Assembly (NCBI RefSeq): GCF_030686865.1
Contig: NZ_JAQYUS010000001.1
Span: 434,001-498,000, forward strand
DNA length: 64,000 nt
Direction: 5' to 3'
Source of the DNA: Kaistella sp. SH40-3
GTDB lineage: Bacteria > Bacteroidota > Bacteroidia > Flavobacteriales > Weeksellaceae
Shown here: positions 17,440 to 26,499 of the stretch, piece after piece
Numbering within the stretch: the first letter of the stretch is position 1
Layout: each line of letters starts with the position of its first letter
Notes under the pieces: model-generated
Database searches by the model: none
Told to the model about the DNA's origin: nothing
The model's input: only the letters and a program-made list of their open reading frames with translations
Program-made: the position numbers and the translations under genes

Positions 17440-18075
17440 TTACTCTGCGCTTGTTGCTTCTGCTGCTGGAGTTTCTCCTTCTGCAGTTTCTTCTTCATCC
17501 TCATCATCAATAACCGCACCTCCTTTGGCTGCAGTTCTAGACATTTTAACAGCAACTACTACTGCATTGTCTGGATGCATAAATGTGAATCCTTCAGTTT
17601 TGATACCACCAACATAAAGTTTGCTACCAATCTTAAGTGGAGTAACATCTACCACGATTTCGTCTGGTAAATTTGCTGGGATTGCTTTTACTTTCAATTT
17701 TCTGAAAGACTGTCTCATTGCACCACCGGCAACTACCCCTTTTGAACGTCCTGTAATTCTTACTGGAACTTCCATCACAACTGGTTTATCATCTGCTAAC
17801 TGATAGAAATCAGCGTGTAAGATTTTGTCAGTTAATGGGTGGAATTGGATGTCCTGAAGTACGGCAGGAATGGTTTTTCCGTCAACCTCAATAGATACCG
17901 TGTGTGCTTCAGGAGTATAAACCAAACCTTTGAAAGATTTTTCTTCAGCAGAAAAATTTAGGGTTTCGGCACCTCCGTAAACAACACAAGGAACTAATTC
18001 AGCATCACGTAAGGCTTTAGTAGACTTTTTGCCCACGCTTTCTCTTTTTGTACCTTGAATTGTAATTGATTTCAT
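17440..18075 (-). CDS. rplY: Ribosomal protein L25, CTC-type
   Basis: Binds 5S rRNA in the large ribosomal subunit. The 211-residue protein is the long CTC form: an N-terminal L25 domain (about 1-90, opening with [19 protein letters not shown]), a C-terminal beta domain (about 90-185) and an acidic tail rich in Glu and Ala. It follows prs by 47 bases, a pairing common in bacteria, and has its own TATCTTTG -7 box in that gap as well as a strong terminator. Confidence 0.95.
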   Translation of the reverse strand: MKSITIQGTKRESVGKKSTKALRDAELVPCVVYGGAETLNFSAEEKSFKGLVYTPEAHTVSIEVDGKTIPAVLQDIQFHPLTDKILHADFYQLADDKPVVMEVPVRITGRSKGVVAGGAMRQSFRKLKVKAIPANLPDEIVVDVTPLKIGSKLYVGGIKTEGFTFMHPDNAVVVAVKMSRTAAKGGAVIDDEDEEETAEGETPAAEATSAE

Positions 18076-18103
18076 TATAATATATTAAATAATTTTAAGG
18101 GTG

Positions 18104-18111
18104 CAAAGATA
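18104..18111 (-). promoter_or_regulatory. -7 box of rplY
   Basis: TATCTTTG on the minus strand, 28 bases before the rplY ATG and inside the short prs-rplY gap; allows L25 to be made independently of prs. Confidence 0.5.
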
Positions 18112-18122
18112 TAATTTTTATT

Positions 18123-19061
18123 TTAAATAATAAATTTATCGCTAATGGATTTGTGCTGGTGAACCATTTTCATAACATCTGCAAAAAGTTCTGCACAAGA
18201 CAACACTTTTATTTTTGATGACAATTCTGTTTTAATAGGAATAGTATCGGTCACAATCACTTCGAGGAGTTTTGAATTTTCAATATTCTCATAAGCTTTT
18301 CCAGATAGAACACCGTGTGTTGCCATGGCGCGAACGCTTTTTGCTCCGTTAGCCATCAGGATGTCTGCAGCTTTGCAAAGTGTTCCTGCGGTATCAATCA
18401 TATCATCAATGAGGATAACATTTCTGCCTTCTACATGCCCAATCAAAAACATCTCTTCGATTACGTTTGCTTTTTTTCTCTCTTTGTAAGCGATTACCAC
18501 ATCTGCACCAAGATGACTTGCATAGTTTTTAGCTCTTTTTGCTCCTCCCATATCTGGTGAAGCAATGGTAAGATCTTCTAAATTTAATTGCTTGATGTAG
18601 TCGATGAAAATTGTTGAAGCGTATAAATGATCTACTGGGATTTCAAAGAACCCCTGAATTTGATCTGCATGTAAATCCATGGTCATAACGCGGGTTGCTC
18701 CGGCTGCTGTTAGTAGATTTGCCACTAACTTCGCTCCGATTGGTGCTCTGGGTTGATCTTTTCGATCTTGTCTTGCTAAGCCATAATAAGGCAAAACTAC
18801 CGTGACACTTTTCGCAGATGCTCTTTTAGCGGCATCAATCATGAGTAATAACTCAAGTAGATTGTCTGCTGGTGGAAAAGTGGAGCCAATCAAAAAAACC
18901 CGTCCACCACGAACAGATTCATCCAATACGGGCTCAAATTCCCCATCACTAAAATCTTGGAAATTAATTCTTCCCATTTCTTGCCCATAAAATTGAGCAA
19001 TTTTTTCCGCCAAAACCTTACTTGTCCTGGTAGAGAATAAATAACTTGCCTGATCAGCCAT
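18123..19061 (-). CDS. prs: Ribose-phosphate pyrophosphokinase
   Basis: Makes PRPP from ribose-5-phosphate and ATP for purine, pyrimidine, His, Trp and NAD synthesis. The 312-residue length is standard. Conserved parts are visible: FSDGEFEPVLDESVRGGRVF with the regulatory and ATP loops near 37-57, the PYYGLARQDRK segment near 95, VMTMDLHADQIQGFF and the PRPP-binding loop ILIDDMIDTAGT near 215. A TAAATTTG -7 box lies at 19083-19090. Forms a unit with rplY. Confidence 0.97.
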   Translation of the reverse strand: MADQASYLFSTRTSKVLAEKIAQFYGQEMGRINFQDFSDGEFEPVLDESVRGGRVFLIGSTFPPADNLLELLLMIDAAKRASAKSVTVVLPYYGLARQDRKDQPRAPIGAKLVANLLTAAGATRVMTMDLHADQIQGFFEIPVDHLYASTIFIDYIKQLNLEDLTIASPDMGGAKRAKNYASHLGADVVIAYKERKKANVIEEMFLIGHVEGRNVILIDDMIDTAGTLCKAADILMANGAKSVRAMATHGVLSGKAYENIENSKLLEVIVTDTIPIKTELSSKIKVLSCAELFADVMKMVHQHKSISDKFII

Positions 19062-19082
19062 TTTTACTTTTTTTTAGATGTG

Positions 19083-19090
19083 CAAATTTA
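19083..19090 (-). promoter_or_regulatory. -7 box of prs
   Basis: TAAATTTG on the minus strand, 21 bases ahead of the prs ATG. Confidence 0.55.
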
Positions 19091-19099
19091 AAAAAAATA

Positions 19100-19126
19100 A
19101 AACCACTTGAAGAATTCAAGTGGTTT
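19100..19126 (-). terminator. Terminator of the FadL-GDSL unit
   Basis: A perfect 12-pair stem AAACCACTTGAA / TTCAAGTGGTTT with a three-base loop, T-rich on both sides, between the GDSL gene stop and the prs promoter. Confidence 0.88.
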
Positions 19127-19153
19127 TTTATATTTAATGATTTTCCATTTTAA

Positions 19154-20629
19154 CTATGGGAAAGTTACACCTTGATAACTATTCACGTTTACCATTGGTA
19201 AAGTTGATTTATATTTAAGGTTAATCACTCTCATAAATTCGTTAGCGATTAAAGCATAACCTCTTCCTGTAAGGTGAACTCCATCTAGAGAGAATGTTCC
19301 TCCTGTAACGAAGGTTGCAGTGTATTTCACCCCATCGAACTGAATCCCTGACATGGATGAAAGTTCCGTCATCTTTTTATTAGCATCAACAAATGCTAAG
19401 CCTTTTGCATCAGCTAAAGATTGGATTGAAGCATTGTAAGCTGCAGTAGCTGTTAAAACTCTTGCAGTTTCTTTTTCTGTCAATACATATTTGTCTGCCA
19501 ATGGAACTGAAGTTCCGCCACCTACTGCTGCAGTTAACTGACTTGAAGCGGTTAACAAAACTAAATCTTTAGAAGTAGTTTGTCTGTAAGAAGGAATACC
19601 TAATGCACTTAAGTCCGTAAGATCTTTATCTACAATTACAGCACCATTAGCTACCCCAACAGTAAACTTAATTAATCGTTGATTGTATTCTGCATCGGTT
19701 AAGTATCCTAATGTTTTCGCCTGACCTAAACCTGCGTTATAAGTTGCATATCCAGCATTTAATGCTGATACGGTTGCTGGATCACCAGGAATTGGTTTTG
19801 CAGGAACTCTTGTAAAATAAGGAATTGATGTTACATTAGGAATATTTGCAATAACTCCTTTTGCTCCTCCTGCTGTTAAAGCATTTACATAGTTATTAAT
19901 TACGGTAGCAACTAAACCTGGATCAGAAATATCATTTGAACCATAAACCGCAGCGTTTGGATTACCAGTTCGGTCAACTCCCGCTCCACCACTTGTTGCA
20001 TAAGAAAGAACATCGTTATTACCGATCCAAAGAGAGAAGAATGTAGGCTTTTGAGCAACTGCATCACCAATAACAGAAGCAGTTGGACTTGTAGCGAATC
20101 TCACAAAATAAGGATTTGCAGCACCTGTTGTTAAACCGTTAGCATTGCCATAACCAGCTACACCTAAATGGAAAGATTTCGCACCTGGAACCCCCATGTT
20201 ATTAAACATTTTACCTGCACCACCGATCATATCTAGATTTGCGCCTGGAGCACTCGGTGTTGGAGACAATGCCCCATTAACAACTTTAAGAGTTAATTTT
20301 CCGTAGAAATCTGTACCTCCTGAAGCGGCAAATAAGTTCGTAAATCCACCAACATTATTGGGCATCATTGGTTGTGTAAATTCTCCACCACCGGCAAGCT
20401 TCATTTGCTTTGCCATCATTGCTGGATAAGATTCCATTTGCCCATCACTGTACAAGGCTCCATCTCTATAGCCAGATGTTAGCGAATTCCCAATAGATAC
20501 AAATTTTGAAAAATTCGCGTCACCACTTGTCACTTGGATGCTACTTACATCAGTGTCAAAATCTGTTTTGCAACCTACTGTAGCTAATAAAGCTGAAACA
20601 GCAATTGTTGAAATTAATATTTTTTTCAT
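19154..20629 (-). CDS. SGNH/GDSL-type hydrolase lipoprotein
   Basis: Probable esterase or lipase exposed at the cell envelope. The 491-residue protein has a lipoprotein signal with Cys20 (ATVGC). Block I of the SGNH family is SIGNSLTSGY with nucleophile Ser49, the block III Asn sits in WIGNNDVL, and the catalytic Asp-His pair lies in DGVHLTGRGYALIANEF near the C-terminus. It starts 14 bases after the FadL-type gene and shares its transcript. The pairing suggests it releases fatty acids or similar lipids that the FadL-type channel takes up; that link is inference. Confidence 0.85.
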   Translation of the reverse strand: MKKILISTIAVSALLATVGCKTDFDTDVSSIQVTSGDANFSKFVSIGNSLTSGYRDGALYSDGQMESYPAMMAKQMKLAGGGEFTQPMMPNNVGGFTNLFAASGGTDFYGKLTLKVVNGALSPTPSAPGANLDMIGGAGKMFNNMGVPGAKSFHLGVAGYGNANGLTTGAANPYFVRFATSPTASVIGDAVAQKPTFFSLWIGNNDVLSYATSGGAGVDRTGNPNAAVYGSNDISDPGLVATVINNYVNALTAGGAKGVIANIPNVTSIPYFTRVPAKPIPGDPATVSALNAGYATYNAGLGQAKTLGYLTDAEYNQRLIKFTVGVANGAVIVDKDLTDLSALGIPSYRQTTSKDLVLLTASSQLTAAVGGGTSVPLADKYVLTEKETARVLTATAAYNASIQSLADAKGLAFVDANKKMTELSSMSGIQFDGVKYTATFVTGGTFSLDGVHLTGRGYALIANEFMRVINLKYKSTLPMVNVNSYQGVTFP

Positions 20630-20643
20630 AACTAAATTAAATC

Positions 20644-21882
20644 TTAAAATGCATTATATGACAGACCTAAACCGAAGTAATATGCTTTCGCTTTTGCTTG
20701 TCCGTAGAAGTTATTATAGGCGTTTGCAACCGCTCTGCTTTTTGGGAATGCAATTCCACCTGCGATATCTACTCCAAATCCTTTCATCAAATTAATTCCT
20801 AAACCTGCTGTAACAACATTAGAATCAAACGATGGAGTTTCTGCTTGGAAATCTTTATCAGCATATGGTGATTGATCATAATAATATCCAGCACGTGCTG
20901 CAAACATATCATTGATTTGGTACTGAGTTCCAACTCTCCAAGTCTGGGTACTTTTGAAATTTTTCGGACTAACCAAAACAGTTGGATCAGTCGGCTGATT
21001 ACCAATCGGTGCATTTGCAAAATCTAGAGTAAGTTGGTTATATCTGTCCCAACCACTATAATTAAAGTCTCCAGAAATCAACCACTTTGGAGTAACTTTA
21101 TAAGTCACACCAATGGTATACTCGTCTACTAAAGGTAAAGTTGCTTTGAAAGAATCCTTCCCAGAAGCATCAAGACCTAAACTAGGATATAATGCAGGAG
21201 AAATATCAAAACTAACTGTTCCGTCTTTTGCTTCCATATCAATAGGAGAACGGTAGGCAATACTTACATCCAACTTATCACTCGGCTGCAAATAGAATCC
21301 TATTCCAAAACCACTTCCAGTAGCTTTATCGTCCTTAAGATTAAGAGTTCCACCCAATTGAGTAACCGCTTTATCCCAATTTACAACTCCTTTTGCGTAA
21401 ATATAACTACCACCGACAGAAGCCCAAGGTGCTAATTTAAAAGAGACCATTGGTTGGAAATAAAACGCTTTCAATTCCAGACGTTGAACGATTTCTCGAC
21501 CTGACCAATCAGATGGCCACTCTATCGTACTTCCGAATGGAGTAGAAAAATTAAATCCGACAGAAACATTGTCTAAAACTTTATAAGCAATCGCCGCATA
21601 AAGTGGAGTTCCAAGTGGATTATTGGTATCAAAAGATTCAAGAGTAGATAAATTTTGGTACGTTACACTAGATTTTGCACCGAAACCACCAGCTGCAATA
21701 CTTAATTTAGCGGGAATAAAAGACATTCCTGCAGGATTAAAGAAAGTTACACTCGCATCGTCTGCATGTGCACTAGTGTGAGCCATTGCCAATTGCTTTA
21801 CACCTTGTAAAGAAACCCGAAAGCCCCCCGCATAAGCAAGAGTGCCGGCCAACAAAGCTGTTGTTAGAACTATTTTTTTCAT
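20644..21882 (-). CDS. OmpP1/FadL family outer-membrane transporter
   Basis: Outer-membrane beta-barrel for uptake of hydrophobic compounds such as long-chain fatty acids. The 412 residues begin with a signal peptide (ending LAYA) and then the FadL hatch signature: GGFRVSLQGVKQLAMAHTSAHADDASVTFFNPAGM, listed here only by its key parts GxFR, the Ala-Asp pair and FFNPAGM near 40-55. The rest is alternating barrel strands ending in Phe. First gene of a two-gene unit with the GDSL lipoprotein. The real substrate is unknown. Confidence 0.9.
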   Translation of the reverse strand: MKKIVLTTALLAGTLAYAGGFRVSLQGVKQLAMAHTSAHADDASVTFFNPAGMSFIPAKLSIAAGGFGAKSSVTYQNLSTLESFDTNNPLGTPLYAAIAYKVLDNVSVGFNFSTPFGSTIEWPSDWSGREIVQRLELKAFYFQPMVSFKLAPWASVGGSYIYAKGVVNWDKAVTQLGGTLNLKDDKATGSGFGIGFYLQPSDKLDVSIAYRSPIDMEAKDGTVSFDISPALYPSLGLDASGKDSFKATLPLVDEYTIGVTYKVTPKWLISGDFNYSGWDRYNQLTLDFANAPIGNQPTDPTVLVSPKNFKSTQTWRVGTQYQINDMFAARAGYYYDQSPYADKDFQAETPSFDSNVVTAGLGINLMKGFGVDIAGGIAFPKSRAVANAYNNFYGQAKAKAYYFGLGLSYNAF

Positions 21883-21901
21883 AAAATCATTATTAATGTT
21901 C

Positions 21902-21909
21902 CAAATATA
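21902..21909 (-). promoter_or_regulatory. -7 box of the FadL-GDSL unit
   Basis: TATATTTG on the minus strand 19 bases before the start codon, with CAA (TTG on the minus strand) 15 bases further out as a slightly close -33 element. Confidence 0.5.
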
Positions 21910-22269
21910 AAATTATTTTTTAAACAATTGTTAATTAATCTTAAAACTTTTTAAACAAATGCTATCTTATGCCTAATGTTTAATTTTTACATCTAGAAAA
22001 AACACCCGAAATATTAATGATAATAAGCATTTATGCCAAAATATCACTATAAAATTAGAAACCGTTTAATTTAAATGAAATCAATAAAATGAAAACGATA
22101 TCTCAAATTTTAATTATATGATTTGCATAATATTTATATTATATTTGAATTATTCATAATACAATAGCCTTAAAACTTATAATTGAAAAATCATCATCGT
22201 AAAAAAGTAAGTCAATGAAATATACAAAAAAATTATACTAAATTTGCAACATATAACAAAAATATAAAT
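21910..22269. other. AT-rich divergent promoter region
   Basis: The 387 bases between the FadL-type gene and ricT contain no open frame of note and are very AT-rich. I see the ricT -7 box at 22239-22246 and a second exact TATATTTG at 22140-22147, which has TTTG 14 bases ahead of it. Nothing else stands out. Confidence 0.5.
22239..22246 (+). promoter_or_regulatory. -7 box of ricT-gldH-pbp1A
   Basis: TAAATTTG on the plus strand, 23 bases ahead of the ricT ATG. Confidence 0.5.
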
Positions 22270-23577
22270 ATGAGTTGTGGATGTAAAACATCCGGCGATT
22301 CGTCCCATTCGTGCGGAACAAAATCCGCCAATGGCTGTGAAAGTGTAGATACTTGCGGAAATAGCTATAAATTAAGCGTTTTCGATTGGCTCTCGAATAT
22401 TAATAACCCTTCTCAATCTCAAACCGATTTTGTAGAAGTAAGATTCAAGAACGATCGTAAATTTTTTTATAAAAACGTTAATAAATTACCGCTTCATATT
22501 GGAAGCGTCATCACAGTAGAATCTAGTCCGGGTCACGATATAGGAGTAGTTAGTCTCACGGGAGAGTTGGTTAAAATTCAGATGAAAAAGAAAAGAGTCT
22601 CTGAAGAAAACCCTTTAAAAATTTACCGATTAGCCAACCAAAAAGACATTGAAATCTGGCAAGATGCCAGAGGAAAAGAAGAAAGCGTAAAAATTCAAGC
22701 CAGAAAAATCGCCTATGCGTTGAATCTTGAAATGAAAATTACGGATGTTGAATATCAGGGCGATGGAACAAAAGTCACCTTCTTCTATACCGCAGAAACG
22801 CGTGTAGATTTCCGTCAGTTGATTAAAGAATTTGCTTCTTTATTCCGTGCTAAAATCGATATGAAACAAATTGGTTTTCGTCAGGAAGCAGCAAAAGTTG
22901 GTGGAATCGGATCGTGCGGTAGAGAATTATGCTGTTCAACTTGGTTGACCGATTTTCGGTCTGTAAACACCAACGCAGCGAGATATCAACAATTAAGCAT
23001 CAATCCGCAGAAATTAGCGGGACAATGTGGAAAACTAAAATGTTGTCTTAACTACGAACTCGACAGTTATTTGGATGCATTAAGTGACTTTCCACCTTCT
23101 TCAACCACCATTGACACTGAGAAAGGAAAAGTTTTCTGTATTAAAATCGATGTATTCAAAAAGAGAATGTGGTTTGCTTATGCAGATCATTCTATGGCAT
23201 GGTATGATTTAGATGTTCAGGATGTTAAAAAAATGATCGCCAAAAATAAAAAGGGCGAGAAAGCACCTGCTCTAGAAGACGTTAAGGTTAATGACGCTCC
23301 GTTGAAATCAGTTGATTTAATTCAGGAAAACAACATGGATCGCTTCGAAAGAAGAGGCAAAAATTCGGGTAAAAATCAGAACAGAAAAAAACCGAATAAC
23401 GAACAAAAGCCAGAGAATAAAACTTCAGCAAAACAAGGCGATCGGAGAAAGAGAATTTCCGAGAAACCAACGGATAAGCCTCTTGATAAAACTGCACAGC
23501 AAAATCAGAAACCGCCTCAAAACAAACCGAAACCCTTTAAAAAGAAACTTCAGCCAAAACGCGATGACAATGCATAA
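22270..23577 (+). CDS. ricT: RicT/PSP1-domain protein with Cys-rich N-terminus
   Basis: Homologue of the B. subtilis RicT (YaaT) subunit of an Fe-S-containing complex that affects mRNA maturation through RNase Y. The 435-residue protein has a Cys-rich leader (seven Cys in the first 30 residues), the PSP1 core with GSCGRELCCSTWL near 215 and GQCGKLKCCLNYE near 255, and a long low-complexity basic tail from about 350 rich in Lys, Asn, Gln and Pro. The leader and tail are additions to the core. In Bacteroidota the role is unproven. It overlaps gldH by a few bases. Confidence 0.85.
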   Translation: MSCGCKTSGDSSHSCGTKSANGCESVDTCGNSYKLSVFDWLSNINNPSQSQTDFVEVRFKNDRKFFYKNVNKLPLHIGSVITVESSPGHDIGVVSLTGELVKIQMKKKRVSEENPLKIYRLANQKDIEIWQDARGKEESVKIQARKIAYALNLEMKITDVEYQGDGTKVTFFYTAETRVDFRQLIKEFASLFRAKIDMKQIGFRQEAAKVGGIGSCGRELCCSTWLTDFRSVNTNAARYQQLSINPQKLAGQCGKLKCCLNYELDSYLDALSDFPPSSTTIDTEKGKVFCIKIDVFKKRMWFAYADHSMAWYDLDVQDVKKMIAKNKKGEKAPALEDVKVNDAPLKSVDLIQENNMDRFERRGKNSGKNQNRKKPNNEQKPENKTSAKQGDRRKRISEKPTDKPLDKTAQQNQKPPQNKPKPFKKKLQPKRDDNA

Positions 23578-24034
23578 GATATTTGGTCTTTTTTTCGTTT
23601 TGCTTTTTCTAACAAGTTGTAAAAATGATTCTGAACAAGTATTCATGAAGAACATCAATGGGAAATGGAACAAAAAATCAGAACAGAAATTTGACTTTAA
23701 GGTAAAGGATGCTCAAAATCCAAAAAATATTATATTTGTTGTAAGAAACAACAACGATTACCCTTATAGCAATATCAGATTAATTGTGAGTTTTTTGGAT
23801 CAGAAAACAAAGAGTAAAAGCAGTGATACTTTAAATTACACATTAGCAAAACCCAATGGTGAATGGTTAGGAAAAGGATTTGGCGAAACCAAAGAAACCC
23901 TTTTTCAGTATAAATTAAATTATAAATTCCCAGCAAATGGTGATTATTCCATCGGAATTATCCAAGCGATGAGAAATGACAACTTAGTGGGAATAGAAGA
24001 TATTGGCGTAAAAATAGAAACGGCAAAACCGTAA
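23570..24034 (+). CDS. gldH: Gliding motility lipoprotein GldH
   Basis: GldH is a lipoprotein required for gliding in Flavobacterium johnsoniae. The 154-residue product begins MHKIFGLFFVLLFLTSC, a lipoprotein signal with Cys17, followed by a beta-rich domain of GldH type. The ATG at 23570 overlaps the end of ricT by eight bases; an ATG two codons earlier is equally possible, while the longer frame from 23483 would bury the signal peptide and is unlikely. The order ricT-gldH-PBP1A fits what I recall for flavobacteria. Presence of gldH does not prove that the strain glides, since many relatives keep gld genes for type IX secretion. Confidence 0.8.
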   Translation: MHKIFGLFFVLLFLTSCKNDSEQVFMKNINGKWNKKSEQKFDFKVKDAQNPKNIIFVVRNNNDYPYSNIRLIVSFLDQKTKSKSSDTLNYTLAKPNGEWLGKGFGETKETLFQYKLNYKFPANGDYSIGIIQAMRNDNLVGIEDIGVKIETAKP

Positions 24035-24042
24035 ACTTATTT

Positions 24043-26424
24043 ATGGAAAACACACAGAATAAAGGAAGCAAACCGCAACAAAAGTTTCCGCTTCCTCCAA
24101 AAAAAGTCAAAAGCACGGGCTGGAAAAAATGGGTGAAATTCATTTGGACTGCAGTAATTATCCTAGTTTTGGGAATCGCAGGTTTATTTTTCGCGGTGTC
24201 ACAAGGTTTTCTGGGTGATATGCCCGATGTGAAAGAACTCGATAATCCAGATATCTTTGTTGCTTCTGAAATTTATTCATCGGATGGAAAAATGCTGGGT
24301 AAATTTGAAAAGGAAAAAACCCAACCAATTACCTACAAGGAATTACCTCCCTATTTAATCTATGCTTTGCAAGCAAAAGAAGATGAGCGGTTTAAAGAAC
24401 ATTCGGGAATCGATTTGCAATCAGTTGCCCGAGCCGTAGCCTTCGGAGGAAAAAGAGGTGGTGGCTCTACGATTACGCAGCAGTTGGCTAAACTTTTATT
24501 TACAGGAACTGCGTCGCAAAATAGTGTACAGCGTGTTTTCCAAAAGTTAAAAGAATGGGTCGTAGCCGTAAGTTTAGAAAAACGCTACACGAAGGAAGAG
24601 ATTATCACCCTTTATTTCAACAAATTTGATTTTGTAAATAATGCCAATGGAATCGAAATGGCCTCGCGCATTTATTTTAATAAAAAAGCATCGCAACTGA
24701 CTTTACCAGAAGCCGCAATGTTTGTAGCAATGCTTGAAGCTCCGGTAGCAAATAACCCAATGCGAAATCCAGAGAGAGCAAAACGAAGAAGAGACGTGGT
24801 GCTCGACCAAATGCTAAAAACAGGATATCTGGATCAGGCAACTTATGACAAGGCAGTCGCAGCACCCGTTGCTGTTGACTTTCATCCAATAAAATCAATT
24901 GATGACGGTTATTCTGCTTATTATAAATTCTATTTAAGAAAAGAGATTGACGGTTATGTGAAAGATTATGAAAAGAAAACCGGCAAAACTTTAAACCTAT
25001 TTAAAGATGGTTTGAAAATCTATGTCACCCTAGACTCTAAGATGCAAACTTATGCGGAAGAAGCCATCAAAGAGCATTTAACAGATTTGCAGCAAAGATT
25101 TGATGCCGAACAAAGAGGTCGAAAGCAAAGACCTTTTTACTATATCAATGAAAAGCAGATTAACAGCATTATGTTAAGTGCAATGAAGCGCACGGGCCGA
25201 TACAAGCAATTAAAAAACGCAGGTGTTCCGGAAGATTCAATCATGCTCGACTTTCAAAAACCAATTAAAACTTCCAGATTTACCTGGAAAGGGGAAGAGG
25301 AAGTAGAAATGTCACCATGGGACTCTATACGTTATCACAAACAAATTGCACAGGCTGGATTAATGTCTATGGTTCCGGGAACTGGTGAAATTAAAGCATG
25401 GGTGGGTGGAATTAACTGGCAGCATTTTCAGTATGACCACATTAAACAAGGGAAAAGACAGGTTGGATCAACTTTCAAACCTTTTGTATACGCTACTGCA
25501 ATCATGAAACTAGGCATGACACCATGTTCAACTGTTTCTAACGCTACTTACACCAAAGGAAACTGGAAAGTTTCAGGAAGAGGAGGAATGCTAACCTTGC
25601 GAGATGCATTGGCACAATCTCAAAACCCTGTTGCAGCAAGACTCATCGAAATGACTGGTGTAGATGCTGTTATTCAAACCGCCAGAGATTTAGGCGTTAC
25701 TGAAGAGATCGAAAGAAACAATACCATTGCGTTAGGTTCTGGCGATATTACGATCTACGAAATGTTAGGCGCTTACAGTACTTTTGCCAATTATGGTAAT
25801 TACATTAAACCTGAAATGATTTGGAGGATTGAAGATGCAAACGGAAGAGTCATTAAAGAAGTTAAACCAGTGACGAAAGAAGTAATGAATGAACTGTATG
25901 CCTATACCATGATTGATTTAATGAAAGGAGTCGCAGAATTTGGGACCGCTTCTGGTGAACTTGGGCGTAGAGGCGTTGCCAAAGGAATTGAAATAGCAGG
26001 TAAAACAGGAACCACACAGAACAACTCCGATGGTTGGTTTATGGGTATTACCCCAAATTTGGCCACAGGAGTTTGGGTTGGCTGGGAAGACCGTGCCACG
26101 CACTTCTTTGGAACAGGTGAAGGACAGGGTGCGAAAATGGCCTTGCCGATTTGGGCGATTTTTATGAAAAAAGTATGGGCTGACAAAGAACTCGGGATTA
26201 CGCCTGAAGACAAATTCGTAAAACCTTCCAACTGGACCGGAAACTGTAATGACTTACAAGGACTTGGTGGATATGGTGACGACGGTGGTTTACAAACTAT
26301 TGATGAAATTAAAAATCCGAAAATTGCGGAACCAACCGGTCCGGTAAATAAACCGGCATCAAAAAAAGAAGAGAATGTAAACGAAAAAATCAATACGGGC
26401 GACGATATCGATTTTAACAAATAA
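24043..26424 (+). CDS. Penicillin-binding protein 1A (bifunctional)
   Basis: Class A PBP that both polymerises glycan from lipid II and cross-links it. The 793-residue protein has a basic cytoplasmic start, a membrane segment near 30-52, the GT51 domain with EDERF at 113-117 and GGSTITQQLAK near 145, and the transpeptidase domain with STFK (Ser476, Lys479), SQN near 527 and KTGT at 654-657. A Lys/Asn-rich tail follows. It starts eight bases after gldH and so belongs to the ricT-gldH unit. Often annotated as mrcA or ponA; I leave the symbol open. Confidence 0.94.
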   Translation: MENTQNKGSKPQQKFPLPPKKVKSTGWKKWVKFIWTAVIILVLGIAGLFFAVSQGFLGDMPDVKELDNPDIFVASEIYSSDGKMLGKFEKEKTQPITYKELPPYLIYALQAKEDERFKEHSGIDLQSVARAVAFGGKRGGGSTITQQLAKLLFTGTASQNSVQRVFQKLKEWVVAVSLEKRYTKEEIITLYFNKFDFVNNANGIEMASRIYFNKKASQLTLPEAAMFVAMLEAPVANNPMRNPERAKRRRDVVLDQMLKTGYLDQATYDKAVAAPVAVDFHPIKSIDDGYSAYYKFYLRKEIDGYVKDYEKKTGKTLNLFKDGLKIYVTLDSKMQTYAEEAIKEHLTDLQQRFDAEQRGRKQRPFYYINEKQINSIMLSAMKRTGRYKQLKNAGVPEDSIMLDFQKPIKTSRFTWKGEEEVEMSPWDSIRYHKQIAQAGLMSMVPGTGEIKAWVGGINWQHFQYDHIKQGKRQVGSTFKPFVYATAIMKLGMTPCSTVSNATYTKGNWKVSGRGGMLTLRDALAQSQNPVAARLIEMTGVDAVIQTARDLGVTEEIERNNTIALGSGDITIYEMLGAYSTFANYGNYIKPEMIWRIEDANGRVIKEVKPVTKEVMNELYAYTMIDLMKGVAEFGTASGELGRRGVAKGIEIAGKTGTTQNNSDGWFMGITPNLATGVWVGWEDRATHFFGTGEGQGAKMALPIWAIFMKKVWADKELGITPEDKFVKPSNWTGNCNDLQGLGGYGDDGGLQTIDEIKNPKIAEPTGPVNKPASKKEENVNEKINTGDDIDFNK

Positions 26425-26448
26425 CAGTCATTTAACCTATAAATAGTA

Positions 26449-26479
26449 AACATCCTTTCAAATTTTTGGAAGGATGTTT
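26449..26479 (+). terminator. Terminator after PBP1A
   Basis: AACATCCTT and AAGGATGTT flank a 13-base loop and run into eight T, 25 bases after the PBP1A stop. Confidence 0.85.
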
Positions 26480-26499
26480 TTTTTAACGAACTTTGAGTC

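Noticed and set aside
23483-23563. N-terminal extension of gldH
   Set aside because: Would bury the lipoprotein signal 27 residues inside and overlaps ricT coding sequence.
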